A DNA stretch of 64,000 bases from Cryptomeria japonica (lineage: Eukaryota > Streptophyta > Pinopsida > Cupressales > Cupressaceae), in NCBI RefSeq assembly GCF_030272615.1, contig NC_081406.1:232056396-232120395 (forward strand). The letters are read 5' to 3'. The position numbers and the translations under genes are program-made. This document shows, piece by piece, positions 22,498 to 34,247 of the stretch (positions are counted from its first letter, which is position 1; the number at the start of each line of letters is the position of its first letter). Below the pieces are notes generated by a model, which saw only the letters and a program-made list of their open reading frames with translations, was not told where the DNA came from and did no database searches.

Positions 22498-24138
22498 CTA
22501 TGATGTTAAGCCTTGAGGACAATTGGCTTCTTTCCACTCCTGAATAGCAGATTTAAGAGAACGGTTTGGAAGGAGATTGGTGTGATCTACTCTCGCATTT
22601 GTCATTGGTGAGGTGTTGTGACCAGAATCAAACCATTCCTTGATTGCCTCCAATTCATAGGTAAAGCCATCCGCAGCAAAGTGAGGATCATCCATGACCT
22701 CCTGCAAATTATGCCAATTCCTTACTAATAAAAAATGCATTTGTAAAAGTTGTAAGGATATAAAAAGGATACTTACATGAGAGATGGGACATGTATAGAG
22801 GCTAGGAACTTGTCTTTCTTGAGCAGGCTGGACAATTATTGAGGCAGGTTGGACAACTGTTGGGGCAGGCTGAACAATGGCCGAGGCAGTAGCTTGAAGT
22901 TCATCAAGAGTATTAGTGAGAGTGGGATGAAGATTAGGCCTATCTTGTTGACTGGCTGCTGTGCATTCAAGGGCAAGATATGCTAAGTGTAAAGCCTGAT
23001 CAAAGGGCCATTCCCCAGCTAAAGGATCTAGCAAGTCATCCAAGTGTCCAGTTTCTAGTGATTGTGAAACCTTTCTCACCAATCCAAATGCCTTTTGGCC
23101 TGTGAGAAGTTGAAGAATAATGATCCCCAAGCTATAAACATCTGATTTGTCTGTAAATTCGCCTGTTCTTTGATACTCTGGATCCAGATATGATATATTG
23201 CCTCTTATGAGTGACTCTTGAGGTAGAAGCTTTGCCATGCCCGAATCACTGATCTTACTAGTATTAAATTCATCTAGCAAAATGTTTTCGGGCTTCAAAT
23301 TGCAGTGAAAATTTCCATTTGGCTTTAAACTATGAAGGAAGTGTAATGCTGAGCAAACTTCACTAGCAATGCGAACTCTGACATGCCAGACCAGCGGTGA
23401 AGTGCCATTTTTGCAAAATAGACGATCCGCCAAGCTTCCATTGACCATATATTCAGACACGATACATCCTCTATCCAAGCACTCTCCCACAACCCTTACC
23501 AAATGAACATGTCTAACATCCCTTAATACATCCATCTGCCAAAGCAACATTTAAACCATAAAATGTATAGAATAAGAACTTACAAGAAAACAGACAACAA
23601 AATTTTCAAGGATTAGCCATCAAATTTAGGCCCTGCTCACAACTAGTGACCCTCAGTACTACTGATTATCACTCTATCTCCATTTTTTGTCTATGCAATA
23701 AGGAAAAAGGATAGTAATGGTAAGATAATTTGGTGGGTGTTTTACCTGCTGATGAAATATTTGCTGATCTAGATTGAAGCCATTCTCTCTCCTAATCTTC
23801 ACGGCAACCCCAGTCTCCTCTATTTCACCTTTGTATACCACGCCGTAGTCTCCTTCCCCAACTTTCAAATGCTCTGAAAAATCGCCAGTGGCAGATTTGA
23901 TGTCGTTGAGAGAATATATTCTGTAAAGAAGATTAGCCGAGGAGGAGGGCGAGGTTTCGATCCGCGGCCTCGACTCCATGTAATCTTGAAGCTTTATGAT
24001 TGCGTCATCCTTTTCTCGCATTAGGCAATTGTTTATCCCCTTCAGCCGCTCGATCTCTTCAAGTGCTGTTTCGATCTCCTGCGAGTGCTCTATCTCTATC
24101 TCTGCGAGTAAAGCTTCCAGATCCTCCATGCTCGCCAT
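22498..24138 (-). CDS. U-box domain protein kinase-like protein (PUB/RLCK type), probable pseudokinase E3 ligase
   Basis: Three exons (24138-23746, 23535-22777, 22701-22498) join in phase 0 through GT-AG introns to give 451 residues. An N-terminal coiled coil (about 4-57) is followed by a kinase domain (about 87-335): glycine loop GEGDYGVVYKG (94-104), ATP lysine in VAVKI (K114), catalytic loop HCNLKPENILLD (208-219), activation segment start SDSG (227-230), then DPEYQRTGEFTDKSDVYSLG. A VQPA triplet repeat (about 351-370) leads to a C-terminal U-box (about 379-440) with CPIS, DPHFAADGFTYE and WF, which binds E2 enzymes. The architecture matches plant PUB kinases without the USP domain. In the catalytic loop the usual HRD is HCN, losing both Arg and the catalytic Asp, and DFG is DSG. 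Kinase activity is therefore doubtful, while the U-box keeps its main motifs. ATG 24138 is the first Met of the coiled coil. It is the only intact gene seen. Confidence 0.9.
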
Positions 24139-24188
24139 TGCTGGAGCTCAACGTAACCTCCGTTCTTTTTAACATTACACGACCCAGT

Positions 24189-24404
24189 CTAACAGAGAAG
24201 CTGCCTTTCAATTACAAAAATCCAGTTTTGAACTAACGGGGAAGTTGCCTTTCACGTACAAGATCCTTGTTTGAACTAATAGAGAAGCTGCTCTTCATCT
24301 AGAAGATCGATTTTTGAACTAACGGAGAAGCTACTCTTCATCTAGAAGATCGATTTTTGAACTAACAGAGATGCTACTTTTCATCTTAAAGATCGATTTT
24401 TGAA
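24189..24404. repeat. Five 43-bp tandem repeats in the promoter/5' UTR of the U-box kinase gene
   Basis: Units start at 24189 (44 bp), 24233, 24276, 24319 and 24362 (43 bp each). Each begins CTAAC or CTAAT, contains GAGAAGCT and ends TTTTTGAA or close. Units 3-5 share TTCATCT and AGATCGATTTTTGAA and are the most alike. The array begins 51 bp upstream of the start codon, so it lies in the 5' UTR or core promoter. Confidence 0.9.
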
Positions 24405-27400
24405 CTTTTCAAACGGAAGCCGCCTTTGACGGACAATATTCAATATTGACCAGTTCCAGTAAACATTCCCGAGTCGACGTGGGGTCCCTCATTCAATTAT
24501 TGAACGTGGGAACTGACTTCTGAGAGATGTAGTTGCTACGCAAATGCAGAAAGAGTCCAAACCAAAAACTAAAATTTCCTTCCCCATTCTGCACACATTA
24601 GAATCTAACACGACCCAATTTATTTTTCCTTCAGTCTAAGACTCTTCTGCCAAATTTCCATCAACCAGCCATTTACGAAAATTCCAATTTCTATCGACCG
24701 ATCCTTTCCAAACACCTTAAGGTCTGTCAAGGGACACCGCCATTGACGCCACAAAGGGACGCGTGTTGGGGGGCGGGTCCCTACCTATGTACTCCCCAAT
24801 GGAGTCTCCTGCATGTTCTCTGTACGTCAACTAAATTAATGTTAACTCGCATAAGAAAATCTTACACAGTGCCTAATCTTTCGCTGTCTATCTGCTAAGC
24901 AGGTACGGTGTATTCTTATTAATTTTTTATTATAGAAAATGATAAAGTGGATTTTATTTTATTTTATTATTTAAAAATTAAAAATAAACTTTTAAAAGGG
25001 GGTTCAAAAATTAGGAAGAATAGTACTTGGCTTGATAAAAAAAAATTAATTTATATCTATTTTTTTCAAATTTTATTTAGAAAAATATTATTAAACATTT
25101 CATTTAAAAATAAGAGCTATGATTATAGCTAAAAACTGATTTATTTGCTAAAAACTGAACATTAAAAAACATACTGATGTGGATGGAATAATGTGACATT
25201 AGCCTAAAAGACAAAACATGTGAGTGGGATAATCTAGCAGCAAAATATAGCACATGTCAAATTAATTATAAGAAACGAAAAGTTAAAATCAAAATTTGTG
25301 ACTGGTTAGTTGGCTAGGTTTAGAAACATTATAGAATGATGACTGCACCAAACCATAGTGAAAAATATATTTAACAAAATGAATGATAATAGTAAAGGTA
25401 AGGGATTGAAACGCATTAATGCCAAGATAGAACTCAAGATAAATAATTTATAATTTATAAAGTAAAAAAATATACCTCTTACTTTTACAAATTAAATTTT
25501 TTATATAATATTAAAATTAATTAAAGAAAATAGAAAAAAAAAAAAAAAAAAACTGTAAAAAAATGAATCAACAAACTTACGTTTTACAATTAAAAATATG
25601 CATCTTACTTTTACAAATTAAATTTTTTATATAATATTAAAATTAATTAAAGAAAATAGGAAAAAAAAAAAATTGTAAAAAAATGAATCAACAAACTTAC
25701 GTTTTACAATTTTGTTTACCAATTTACTAGCTATTGACCAAATTCTTATATGTCCCTACAAGGAGAAACATTTTAGTACTCATAGCTTCTTAAATAAATG
25801 ACAAAAGAAAATGAAAATTAAAAGTTAAAATAAGATTATGTATTTATTGTAACTCATTTAAAATGTAAGAATTGAAATTTAAATGTTTACCATAGCAAAC
25901 AATTTGAAGTTATATATTTTTTAAAAATTTAAAATAATGAAAAAAAAATTATACAAAATGAATTGATAGGTTGATTAAAATAGAGCAAATGGATTGTTAT
26001 GGTAAGCAATCCACAACTATTTTGAAAGCTATATTGAAAAGTTGAATTATGAGTTTCCAAGGGCTCCTAGTGGAAATGGAGAGCCCTTTGACTAAAAGTA
26101 TATATTCATTTAAATGATTTAGTAGCATTCCAAGTGAACCTAAATGATTGGCTTTTTTTTGAACTCCAACTAGCAAGACCATAAGATAAATCCATTATTG
26201 CATGGAGAAAGTTATCTTTCACTAATGATAGATCTGGATGCACTTTTTTTTTCTTTTTTTCTTTTATCTTACTTTATTGAAATATCCTCAAATATTATTC
26301 TAATTTTGAAGATAATGCAAATAAATCCCAATTGAGAAAACTTTATGGACCAAAATCTCTTAACTCTTTAGCTTAAGATTTATTACTTAGAATTGAAATA
26401 TTCTAAACATTACCCAGAATTTAGATTGATAGAATGTTCCTATCATTTTATTATAATCCCGATGCACCACTGGTCTATTTTGATGGTCTTACAACATTTC
26501 AAGCTTTTTAATTTTTGTTAAAGGTTTAATGTATGGAATTAAAATAATTTTGTGTAAATTAGGAAAAAGTAAAAAGAAAATATAAATAACAACTAGGAGT
26601 TCAATTCATTAGTATATTGTCGTATTTTTTGGTTATATACTTTTATTTTAGTAATTAATTTTATTTTTTAAATATTAAATGGAAGAAGATTTAAGTTTAT
26701 AATTGATAAGTAAAATTGATTCTTAAATTTAAGTTTGAAAAACTGATATAATTACAAAGATATTATTTTCTTGAAACTATAATTATTTGATAATTTTGCA
26801 ACAAATTTATTTAGTTACTCTACATCATGAAAGAGGGTTACGTTTGTAATTTCTTTGAAAAGAAGTTGATTTTTTTTATTTTTCTAAAAAGTAATTTTTT
26901 TATTTTTTTTTCGATTTTCCTAAAAAGTAATTTAAAAAATATAAACATATCATTTTTTTTTTCCTAGTACCAAAAAAATCAATCATTTAAAGTATCATAT
27001 CTTTTAAAATATATTTTGATGATCAAAAAGACATGATAAATGAGCTTTCATTTTGTTGCTTTCAATTTCCTATGATGATTTTTTTTTTTATTGTGAGACT
27101 TGAACATAATATTAAACGGAGTACAATATTGATTATTATTATTACAAAACAATTATTTGAGTGGAAAGTTTCCAAAATGCTACATAGTATGATTTTCCCA
27201 ACAGTGAGTAGGAACCGTAAAGGATGCATGCGACCTATGTAGCCAAGATTTATATTAGATTAAAATAACATTTTTTTAGCATATGGTGCAGGGTTGGGAT
27301 TCTCATCACTGAAAGCAACTTATTCATATGGCCTATCCTGTGCACTATCAACTGTTTTACCTGGTTCAATCTTTTTCTCCTCTTTTTTTGGGTCCTATTT

Positions 27401-28868
27401 TGGGGAAGCCTCTTTTATTCTCTTCCTTGGAATGTCCTATAAAAACCATGTTTATGGAAAAGACAGCTGACAAGGGCCTTGAAAGATAATAACTGTCAAA
27501 AGGGTTTTACGCATGAAGTTTTATCCCTTAGAAGCTTCCTACGATGTTCATGTGAATAATGAACCAAGAGAAAATCAAGGAATCAACTCAATCAGAAGGC
27601 ATGAATCAAATAAATCTATACCATTTGTGATTACTATGCACGCATATACCCATACACTACTTCCCAACTAGAATGAGATTTTATAAATAAAATATCAATG
27701 CCCATTTAATAAACCCAATAATGAAATCTAAAAATAAAAGTGGAATGAAGTTAACAAAGTGTCCCTCTGATATACCAATTTAAGCTTCAAGTTTTCATTT
27801 TTAAGGTTACCAAAAATCTATATTGCTAGGTATGCAGGAGTTGGCCTCTCTACCTTGACTAGAATGGGTCTTCTCCTGGTTGTCCTTTTATTTCTAAAGA
27901 TATTGAAAATATATATAGAGAGAGAGAACCAAACATGGGTAAAATTTTTGGATTGCCAAATTGGATATACCAGACTTAAACTGAGAAAAGTGGCTAAGAA
28001 ATATTAAAAAAATAGCAACAAGTAAGAAACAATTTTTGTTTCAAACATGAAGGAAAACAAAAACTAACCAGTTTTCAATTTCTCACTAAAACTACTTCTG
28101 TAATAGCTAGTTGATAACACTTTCAGAATCACTCTAAAACAATAAATAGAAACAATATGCAAGCACACCAATATTCATTCAATGAGACCAGATATTGTAA
28201 CATATACATTAAATGACAATGACATTTTGCAATATTTAGTTTCACTTAAAAGAGTACTTTGCATTTAATAATATTTATTTCATGAAAGATTTTGGTAGAT
28301 ATCAAAATAATTCAAGATCTTTGGAATTTTATTTCCACGATCTATTATATACTCACAAAACATTAGAAAATCATCATAATTTTTTCCTTCCTCACATTTG
28401 ATTGGTTATATTTTTTTAATTTAAAGAAAAACAACAAAAACCCTAGGAAATTGTATACAGGCCAACAACAAACCCTAGGAATTTGTATACATGCCAATCA
28501 GAAAAATGTAAAAAATAGAGTGAAAAATGATTTCAATGAATAAATTATCTAAACCAAAAATTAATTGAAAAAATGAGTGAGATGAAAACATTAGTCTCTG
28601 CCTATAAATAGGGGGGACTAATAAATTTAAGAAGATTGCTAAAAAATAAGTAGCAAAATTTTATGTTCATGGGCCACTAGTGTCACAAATTGTTACTTAA
28701 AAAATTGAGCATCAATAAGAGAGAAGACCTGGTCATTATTCATGTCAACTTCATGCCTCCAATAAGGGAGAGGGCGTGTGTAGTGTCATGTCGACTTAGT
28801 TAATGATTTCTTGCTAGTTTAGCAATCTTATAATGGGCCAAAAAAAATCAATTTCATTTATGTGGATG
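24405..28868. other. AT-rich intergenic region, no gene recognised
   Basis: The first 450 bases are mixed composition (possible upstream promoter of the U-box gene). The rest is very AT-rich with homopolymer A/T runs, a short GA run near 27920 and a direct repeat of about 35 bp (AAACCCTAGGAA near 28439 and 28471). The string TATAAATAGG at 28604 could be a TATA box but no gene follows. Open frames at 24947, 25997 and 27033 are composition artefacts. Confidence 0.5.
25477..25710. repeat. 126-bp tandem duplication
   Basis: TCTTACTTTTACAAATTAAA starts copies at 25477 and 25603, and both end ACTTACGTTTTACAATT. They differ mainly in the length of a poly(A) run. Confidence 0.9.
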
Positions 28869-29166
28869 TGTAATGTCCCCATTTTTGTGTCTTACTTAGT
28901 GTTAGAGTTTTTAGTAGGGTTAGCCTATCATCAAGGGTCTTGAAGGCTAATACAGTGGATAGGGCGCCCATTCAAGGGTCTTATGACCCTTTGGGGAGGT
29001 TTGGGAGGCATTTGAGGAGCTTAGGGTCAATCTCGGTTTTTTTAGGAAGATCCCTATTTTTTTAGGGGAGACTGGCAGTTCACCTGTTGACCACCTAGGA
29101 GCTTTTTGATCCTAGCAAGGGTCTTGATGAGATTTTTCAATTGATTGGAGACAGACTCCTATTTTA
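28869..29166 (+). repeat. Left inverted arm
   Basis: It pairs with 45318-45606. Shared blocks include GACCCTTTGGGGAGGTTTGG and AGGGGAGACTGG. Homology stops after CTCCTATTTTA. Confidence 0.85.
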
Positions 29167-29221
29167 TAGGATGGTCCTTTTTTTTTAGGAGGAGACTGGT
29201 AGTTGGCTTGATTCATTCAAT

Positions 29222-29986
29222 CAGGCCTGGAATTTGACAGGCAAAATGGTCATTTTTTCACTTTTGAACCGCATTTGACAGTTTAAAAAATTAGTAGAAT
29301 GTATGCATTGACATGCTATTTTTTTCTAAATCCATATAGATGACACTTTAAATTATAAATAAACCGTAAAAAAATCTAGTAGGTAATATATTAGTTTAGA
29401 ATGTTTATTATAAAAATACAAATTTATTTAGAATTTTTGAAATGGGAGGATTTAGAATATGGAAGGATGTAGTTGTTTCTAATTTTATAATATTTTAATA
29501 TGATTTTTTAGAATAGTTATATTTTTTCATATGAATTTAGAAACTTGTCATAATTGAAATGATAGAATATAATTGATAAAATATTTTAATATGAATTTTT
29601 ACAATATATTCTATTTTTTATATATGAATTTAGAAACTTAGTCAATTTAATTTCTTAAATATATTTAATAAGATTGTTATAGAAACTTTTCATTATATAT
29701 ATAATTTTAAAATTAAAATGTTTATTATTACTAAATTAGTAATTATTAATTGATTAATATATAATAAATATTAGTGTATTAATTTAGAAACTTATTTAGT
29801 AAATTTAAGATTTTTTTGCATATATTACTTATTTATCATTATTTTCTCATTATTTATCAATCTTCTACTTTAATATTTTTTTACAGTTAATATTTTTCAT
29901 AAAACGTCAAATGAAAGGCATTGAAATGACTAAACCGTCAAAAAAATTCATATGACAGGTGGGGGTGACCGTCAAATTCCAAGCCT
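29222..29986. mobile_element. 765-bp hAT-like non-autonomous element (MITE)
   Basis: The ends are CAGGCCTGGAATTTGACAGG on the left and, as reverse complement, TAGGCTTGGAATTTGACGGT on the right, forming imperfect terminal inverted repeats of about 20 bp. The flanks CATTCAAT (29214-29221) and CATTCAGT (29987-29994) match at 7 of 8 positions, the duplication length expected for hAT transposons. The interior is AT-rich with no open frame. It sits just beyond the end of homology of the left inverted arm. Confidence 0.75.
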
Positions 29987-29994
29987 ACATTCAG

Positions 29995-30260
29995 TCATCA
30001 CCTTGGGACCGATTGCAGCACCAATTTCCAATTGAAGAGGTCGAGTGATCATCCACCCCTAGATCTAAAATTGCAAGTTCTAATGTTTTGGGAAACTTTC
30101 TTATTTCCTAATTTATTTGGGTGTTTGTGCAGTTTCTGATTTTTTTGAAAGTGATTATTTTTCAATTCTCTAAATTTTTTTTTCTTTTGGGAGTTTTCTT
30201 GAGTTTTGACAATATAAATGAATGCAGCCAAGAAGATATGCTAGAAAATTACAATCCTGT
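29995..30260. other. Sequence between the hAT-like element and the gypsy 5' LTR
   Basis: No gene. A 60-codon minus frame (30231-30049) is Lys/Asn-rich and not recognisable. Before the gypsy insertion this stretch was continuous with 44516 onward (ACAATCCTGTAATAAGTG). Confidence 0.5.
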
Positions 30261-31381
30261 TGTAGACACTTAAAAATAATTATTTTAATTATTTTTAATT
30301 CCTCACATAATTAATTAATTAATTATGTTAATTAAAATTATTCTCAATATTAATTAAATATAATTAATATTGTCACTATAGCATATGATTGATTTATTTA
30401 ATAAATCAATCCCTTTCTTTATTCTTCTAAAAAATCAAATCCTCACAAATCTTCCTCTTAGCTAATTAATTTCAATTAATTAGTTAACCTACATGATTCC
30501 TACAAATCATCTTCTTAATTCATCATTAACCTAATAAATTCTTCCAGAAACTCCCTAAACTCACTTAACATTATTCTTCTAATTTTTTATTCCCTCCACT
30601 CATTCTCTCTCCTAGTCAAATTCTCCTACAAATATAAATCCCACCTAACATTTCCTCTAATTCCCCTCCTAATGAGCCGTTAATGGCTAATCATCATGAT
30701 TAGCCACAAAGTCAACTCTTTGTCCTTTCATCCAGCCACTAGCTTTAAATGCTCTTTTTCTAGATGAATGTAAGATTTTCGAAATCTCACATTCCTCTAG
30801 GCATTTCCCTCTCCCAAGGAATTTTTAATTCCTTTTTATTCTTCTAATCCCCATAATATTCGTTTTTGGAGAATTTTTAATTCCTCCAATGCATCTTGTA
30901 GAGTGTGGAGATACGAAATGTCTTTAAGGCATATTTCTTGGTCTCCACACCCTCTCTTGGACCTTGTGTGACCTCACAAGTAAATCTTAGCCCTTCATCT
31001 CGAATTCATCCTAGCCATCTATTTTCCTCTCCTCTTCCTATAAAATAGGGTTCCATCCCTTCATTCAAAACATCTTGAAATCCAGTAAGCTTATGTTGCC
31101 CTTTTGAGCCCAAGAAATTATCTTGGCAACTTGATCATCTCATCCTTATCATTCATCCTAATCATTTGTGCACAATATTGGAGAGTCATCCACATCCAAC
31201 AATCAAAGGAGCACATCAAGTGGAGCATTATCAAGGGGCACCTTCACTTTATCAAGCTCAATCTGAAGGAGAAGGTAAAATAGCAAGGTGAAATGGTCTT
31301 TTAATGATATTTTAGCATTCTACATGTTTATTTCGTTATGTTTTGATTAGTTTACCTTTCAAATCTGTTTTTCCCTCTTCA
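30261..31381 (+). repeat. 5' LTR of the Tat element
   Basis: 1,121 bp, from TGTAGACACTTAAAAATAAT to CCCTCTTCA. A TATAAAATAGGG string at 31039-31050 is a plausible TATA box for the element transcript. Confidence 0.95.
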
Positions 31382-31384
31382 TTT

Positions 31385-31401
31385 TGGCACGCCCGGTGGG
31401 A
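31385..31401 (+). promoter_or_regulatory. Primer binding site of the Tat element
   Basis: TGGCACGCCCGGTGGGA lies three bases after the LTR. The TGGC start is complementary to a tRNA 3' end (GCCA), and the string resembles PBS regions of plant Tat-type elements. The exact tRNA is not assigned. Confidence 0.7.
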
Positions 31402-32086
31402 CTCACGTCCCTGAGAACTAATATATTTTTTTAGGTTTTTTGTGAGTTGTGAGACGCAGGTTCCAAAATAGCGCAACTGCAGAAAAAATAAAATAAAATA
31501 ATATATATATATATGTATATATATTCGCAGGTTCTAGAATCGCGGCTCTGCATTTTTGTGCGACAGCTCCTCTTTATTCTGTTCTGTTTCTATTTTTTTT
31601 TATGTTTCTATTTATGTTGCATCACGACAGCTCTGTTATCTAATTTGTTATTTGATTTGTTATCTACTCTGTTTTAGTATAATCTGTGTGAAAGTAGGAG
31701 AGTATGCTCTTGTCTATATAGACAATCAGAAATCCAGACCTTTCACTTTTCTATTCTGTTTAGCACAATTGTATGCTCTGACTATAGGAAAGTGTGAAAA
31801 TAGGAGAGTATGCTCTTGTCTATCTAGACAATCAGAAATCCGGACCTTTGACACTTTTCTATCTGTGTAGTGCTACTCTCTACTCTATTAATCCATCTGA
31901 TAATTTTAGGCGCTAACTGTAGTCTGCATTTAATTTATTTATTTCCTGTTATCTGCTCTGTTTAAATATAATCTGTCCTTCCGCAAGAAAGTGTGAAAGT
32001 AGGAGAGTATGCTCTTGTCTATCTAGACAATCAGAAATCCGAACCTGACATTTTTATTTTATTATGTTTAGTGCGACAATTTGCTC

Positions 32087-32222
32087 TGTTAAATCTAGGG
32101 TTTTTGTCTGCTCTGTTAAATCTAGGGTTTCTGTTTTGTTAAATTTAGGGTTTTCGTTCTGTTAAATTTAGGGTTTCTATTATGTTAAATTTAGGGTTTC
32201 TTTTCCATTAAATCTAGGGTTA
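32087..32222 (+). repeat. TTTAGGGTTT-containing tandem repeats in the leader
   Basis: Five to six units of about 25-29 bp, each with CTGTTAAAT(C/T)TAGGGTTT or close. This is a minisatellite in the element's leader. Confidence 0.85.
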
Positions 32223-32704
32223 ATTTAAAAAAAAAAAAAAAAAAAAATCTATTTTTTCGCCATATCTTCTTTATCTTGACTCCATTTCCCTTCAAACTTC
32301 ACCAGATTCTCGACATTGTCATTTTCCACATTTTCTTCCTTGGAGGCTTTATCTCAAAAATCCACTTTTTGAAGCCCAAAATCCCATATTTCTCTATTTT
32401 TAGGGTTTGCCATAACTTCTTCCCTTTTCATCCAATCACCTCCAAATTTTTCTCATATTATCCATCTTCAACTTTTGCTTCTTTGTCCCTCTTGGACAAA
32501 TTTTCCCATTACTTCATCTCTCCTCCAATATCCCCATTTTTTGCTTGCCTATCCCTTGGAAAGTGGTAAAAACCTAGTCAAACCCCATTTACCCATCAAA
32601 GCTTTCTTCAAATCCACATTTGTCATTAGTAAAAAAGTTTTTATTCATGTTTTTCTATTCATTCCCAAAAAATTTAAAAAAATTAATATTTTTGTCATTT
32701 TGTT

Positions 32705-32820
32705 GATTTTTGCAGGACGCTTGTTGAAGACTATTTTTCCAAACTACTAATCAAGTTGTTTTGCAGGACGCTTTTTGAAGACTCCATTTTTCAAACTACT
32801 AATCAAGTGGTTTTGCAGGT
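32705..32820 (+). repeat. Direct repeat of about 54 bp in the leader
   Basis: TTTTGCAGGACGCTTGTTGA and TTTTGCAGGACGCTTTTTGA begin two copies that continue through CAAACTACTAATCAAGT; a third GTTTTGCAGG closes the array. TTTTGCAGG resembles a plant 3' splice site. Confidence 0.8.
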
Positions 32821-33988
32821 TGCCTAGCTGATTCAACCAAATATTGTGCATTTATTTAAATTAGGCACCTAGATATTAATTAAAATGGAATGAATCATTG
32901 TCTTATGTGTCTTTAAGAAAAGCGTAAAGGTAGGAAAGTATGCTCTCGTCTTACTAGACGATCAGAAATCCAGACCCTCCAACCTTTTCTTGTTTGATTG
33001 TGTGTTTACCTCTAGCGGGTCTGCCCTCCCAACTTGCTCTTTTAGAAGGTAAGAAGGGAACAACCCAAGTGAATACACCCGGACCTGGGGTTCCCAACTC
33101 ACTATAATAAATAGGCCATTGACTACGAAAGGGTTAATGGTTGGAGCTATATGAGAGTTCATTCTCACATTGGGTGCTTAGTAGGATCCTAGAGATCTCA
33201 ATCATGCTTGCGTGACTACTAAGTTCTTGGTGCTTCGTTGGGCTATAGGCCTCAATTGCGCTTGCGCAACTTCAAAGGGTAGCTCCTAACGGGAAGACTT
33301 ACTAAACACCTTGTTCATAGTGGCCAAAAACCATCTAGTCATTGGTGCAGGAGGTCGGACCTCTGAAGCGGCCCATATTCTTACGGCCCTTAGTAGAGAC
33401 ACAAAGTTCACCATGAGGATTTTTCATGGGAATTGATGCTTGGCTACCCCGAGAAGTGAGTGTCGTAGAGGGGAGCCAGTGGGGTCAAGCATCTAAGTGT
33501 CCGCTCTGGGTAAGCGTAGATGGGAAACCAATTGGGATTCAATGACTATTGTCCTTGCCAGCCTTAAGAATGTTGTATATGAGCATGAGTGTCTTTGAGA
33601 TAATATGCATTTAATCATTGTGTTTGCTTTGTTTGATACATACTTGCCAAGAGTAGACTAAAAACACATCACTATCCCCAAACACTTTGCATAAATATTT
33701 GTCAAGACACAAACAAATTGTCCAAGTCATTACCCACACCAAGTCCAAAATTGCGTCAAAACTTCGTCCGTCCCATTTTTCATAAGCCTAAGAGAGAAGC
33801 TAAGAGTTTATCCTCTACGTCAACATTCAAGTTTGTCCTTTGAAACACCTACTATCGTCCAAATCAGGGTGGTCATATCCCTTCATACAACTTGCCATTT
33901 AAATAGATCCTTCATGTTCATGCCAAAGACAACCTAGTCATCAAGTTTTCTTCTAAACCATCACTACCATACCTTCTTCATCAATCAT

Positions 33989-34240
33989 CCTCAAATTTCT
34001 TAAGTCCCTTCATCACAAATTTCTTAAGTCCTTTCATCCTCAAATTTCTTAAGTCCTTTCATCCTCAAATTTCTTAAATCCTTTCATCCTCAAATTTCTT
34101 AAGTCCTTTCATCACAAATTTCTTAAGTCCTTTCATCCTCAAATTTCTTAAGTCCTTTCATCACAAGTTTCTAAAATCCTTCCATCACAAATTTTCTAAG
34201 TCATTTCATCACATTTTTCTTAAGTCTTTTCATCACAAAT
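33989..34240 (+). repeat. Minisatellite just upstream of gag
   Basis: About nine units of 25-28 bp of the type AAATTTCTTAAGTCCTTTCA followed by TCCTC or TCACA. The array ends 8 bp before the gag ATG at 34248. Confidence 0.9.
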
Positions 34241-34247
34241 ATCGTGT

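Larger units (their letters stand above)
31686..32975 (+). repeat. Four dispersed leader repeats with a conserved hairpin
   Basis: A block of about 55 bp occurs at 31686-31740, 31792-31846, 31991-32045 and 32924-32975. Each has GTAGGA(G/A)AGTATGCTC, then a palindrome, then ATCAGAAATCC(A/G)GACC (GAACC in copy 3). The palindrome is TTGTCTATATAGACAA in copy 1 and TTGTCTATCTAGACAA in copies 2 and 3. Copy 4 has CGTCTTACTAGACG, where a T-A pair of the stem has become C-G. Confidence 0.85.

Noticed and set aside
24947-27242. Short open frames in AT-rich DNA
   Set aside because: Dominated by Lys, Asn, Ile and Phe from A/T runs; no conserved features.
28602-28870. TATAAATAGG as a host promoter
   Set aside because: No gene or LTR can be linked to it; AT-rich context makes such strings frequent.
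32087-32222. TTTAGGG strings suggesting an interstitial telomere
   Set aside because: Each TTTAGGG is single and separated by about 20 bp of other sequence. This is a leader minisatellite, not a telomeric array.
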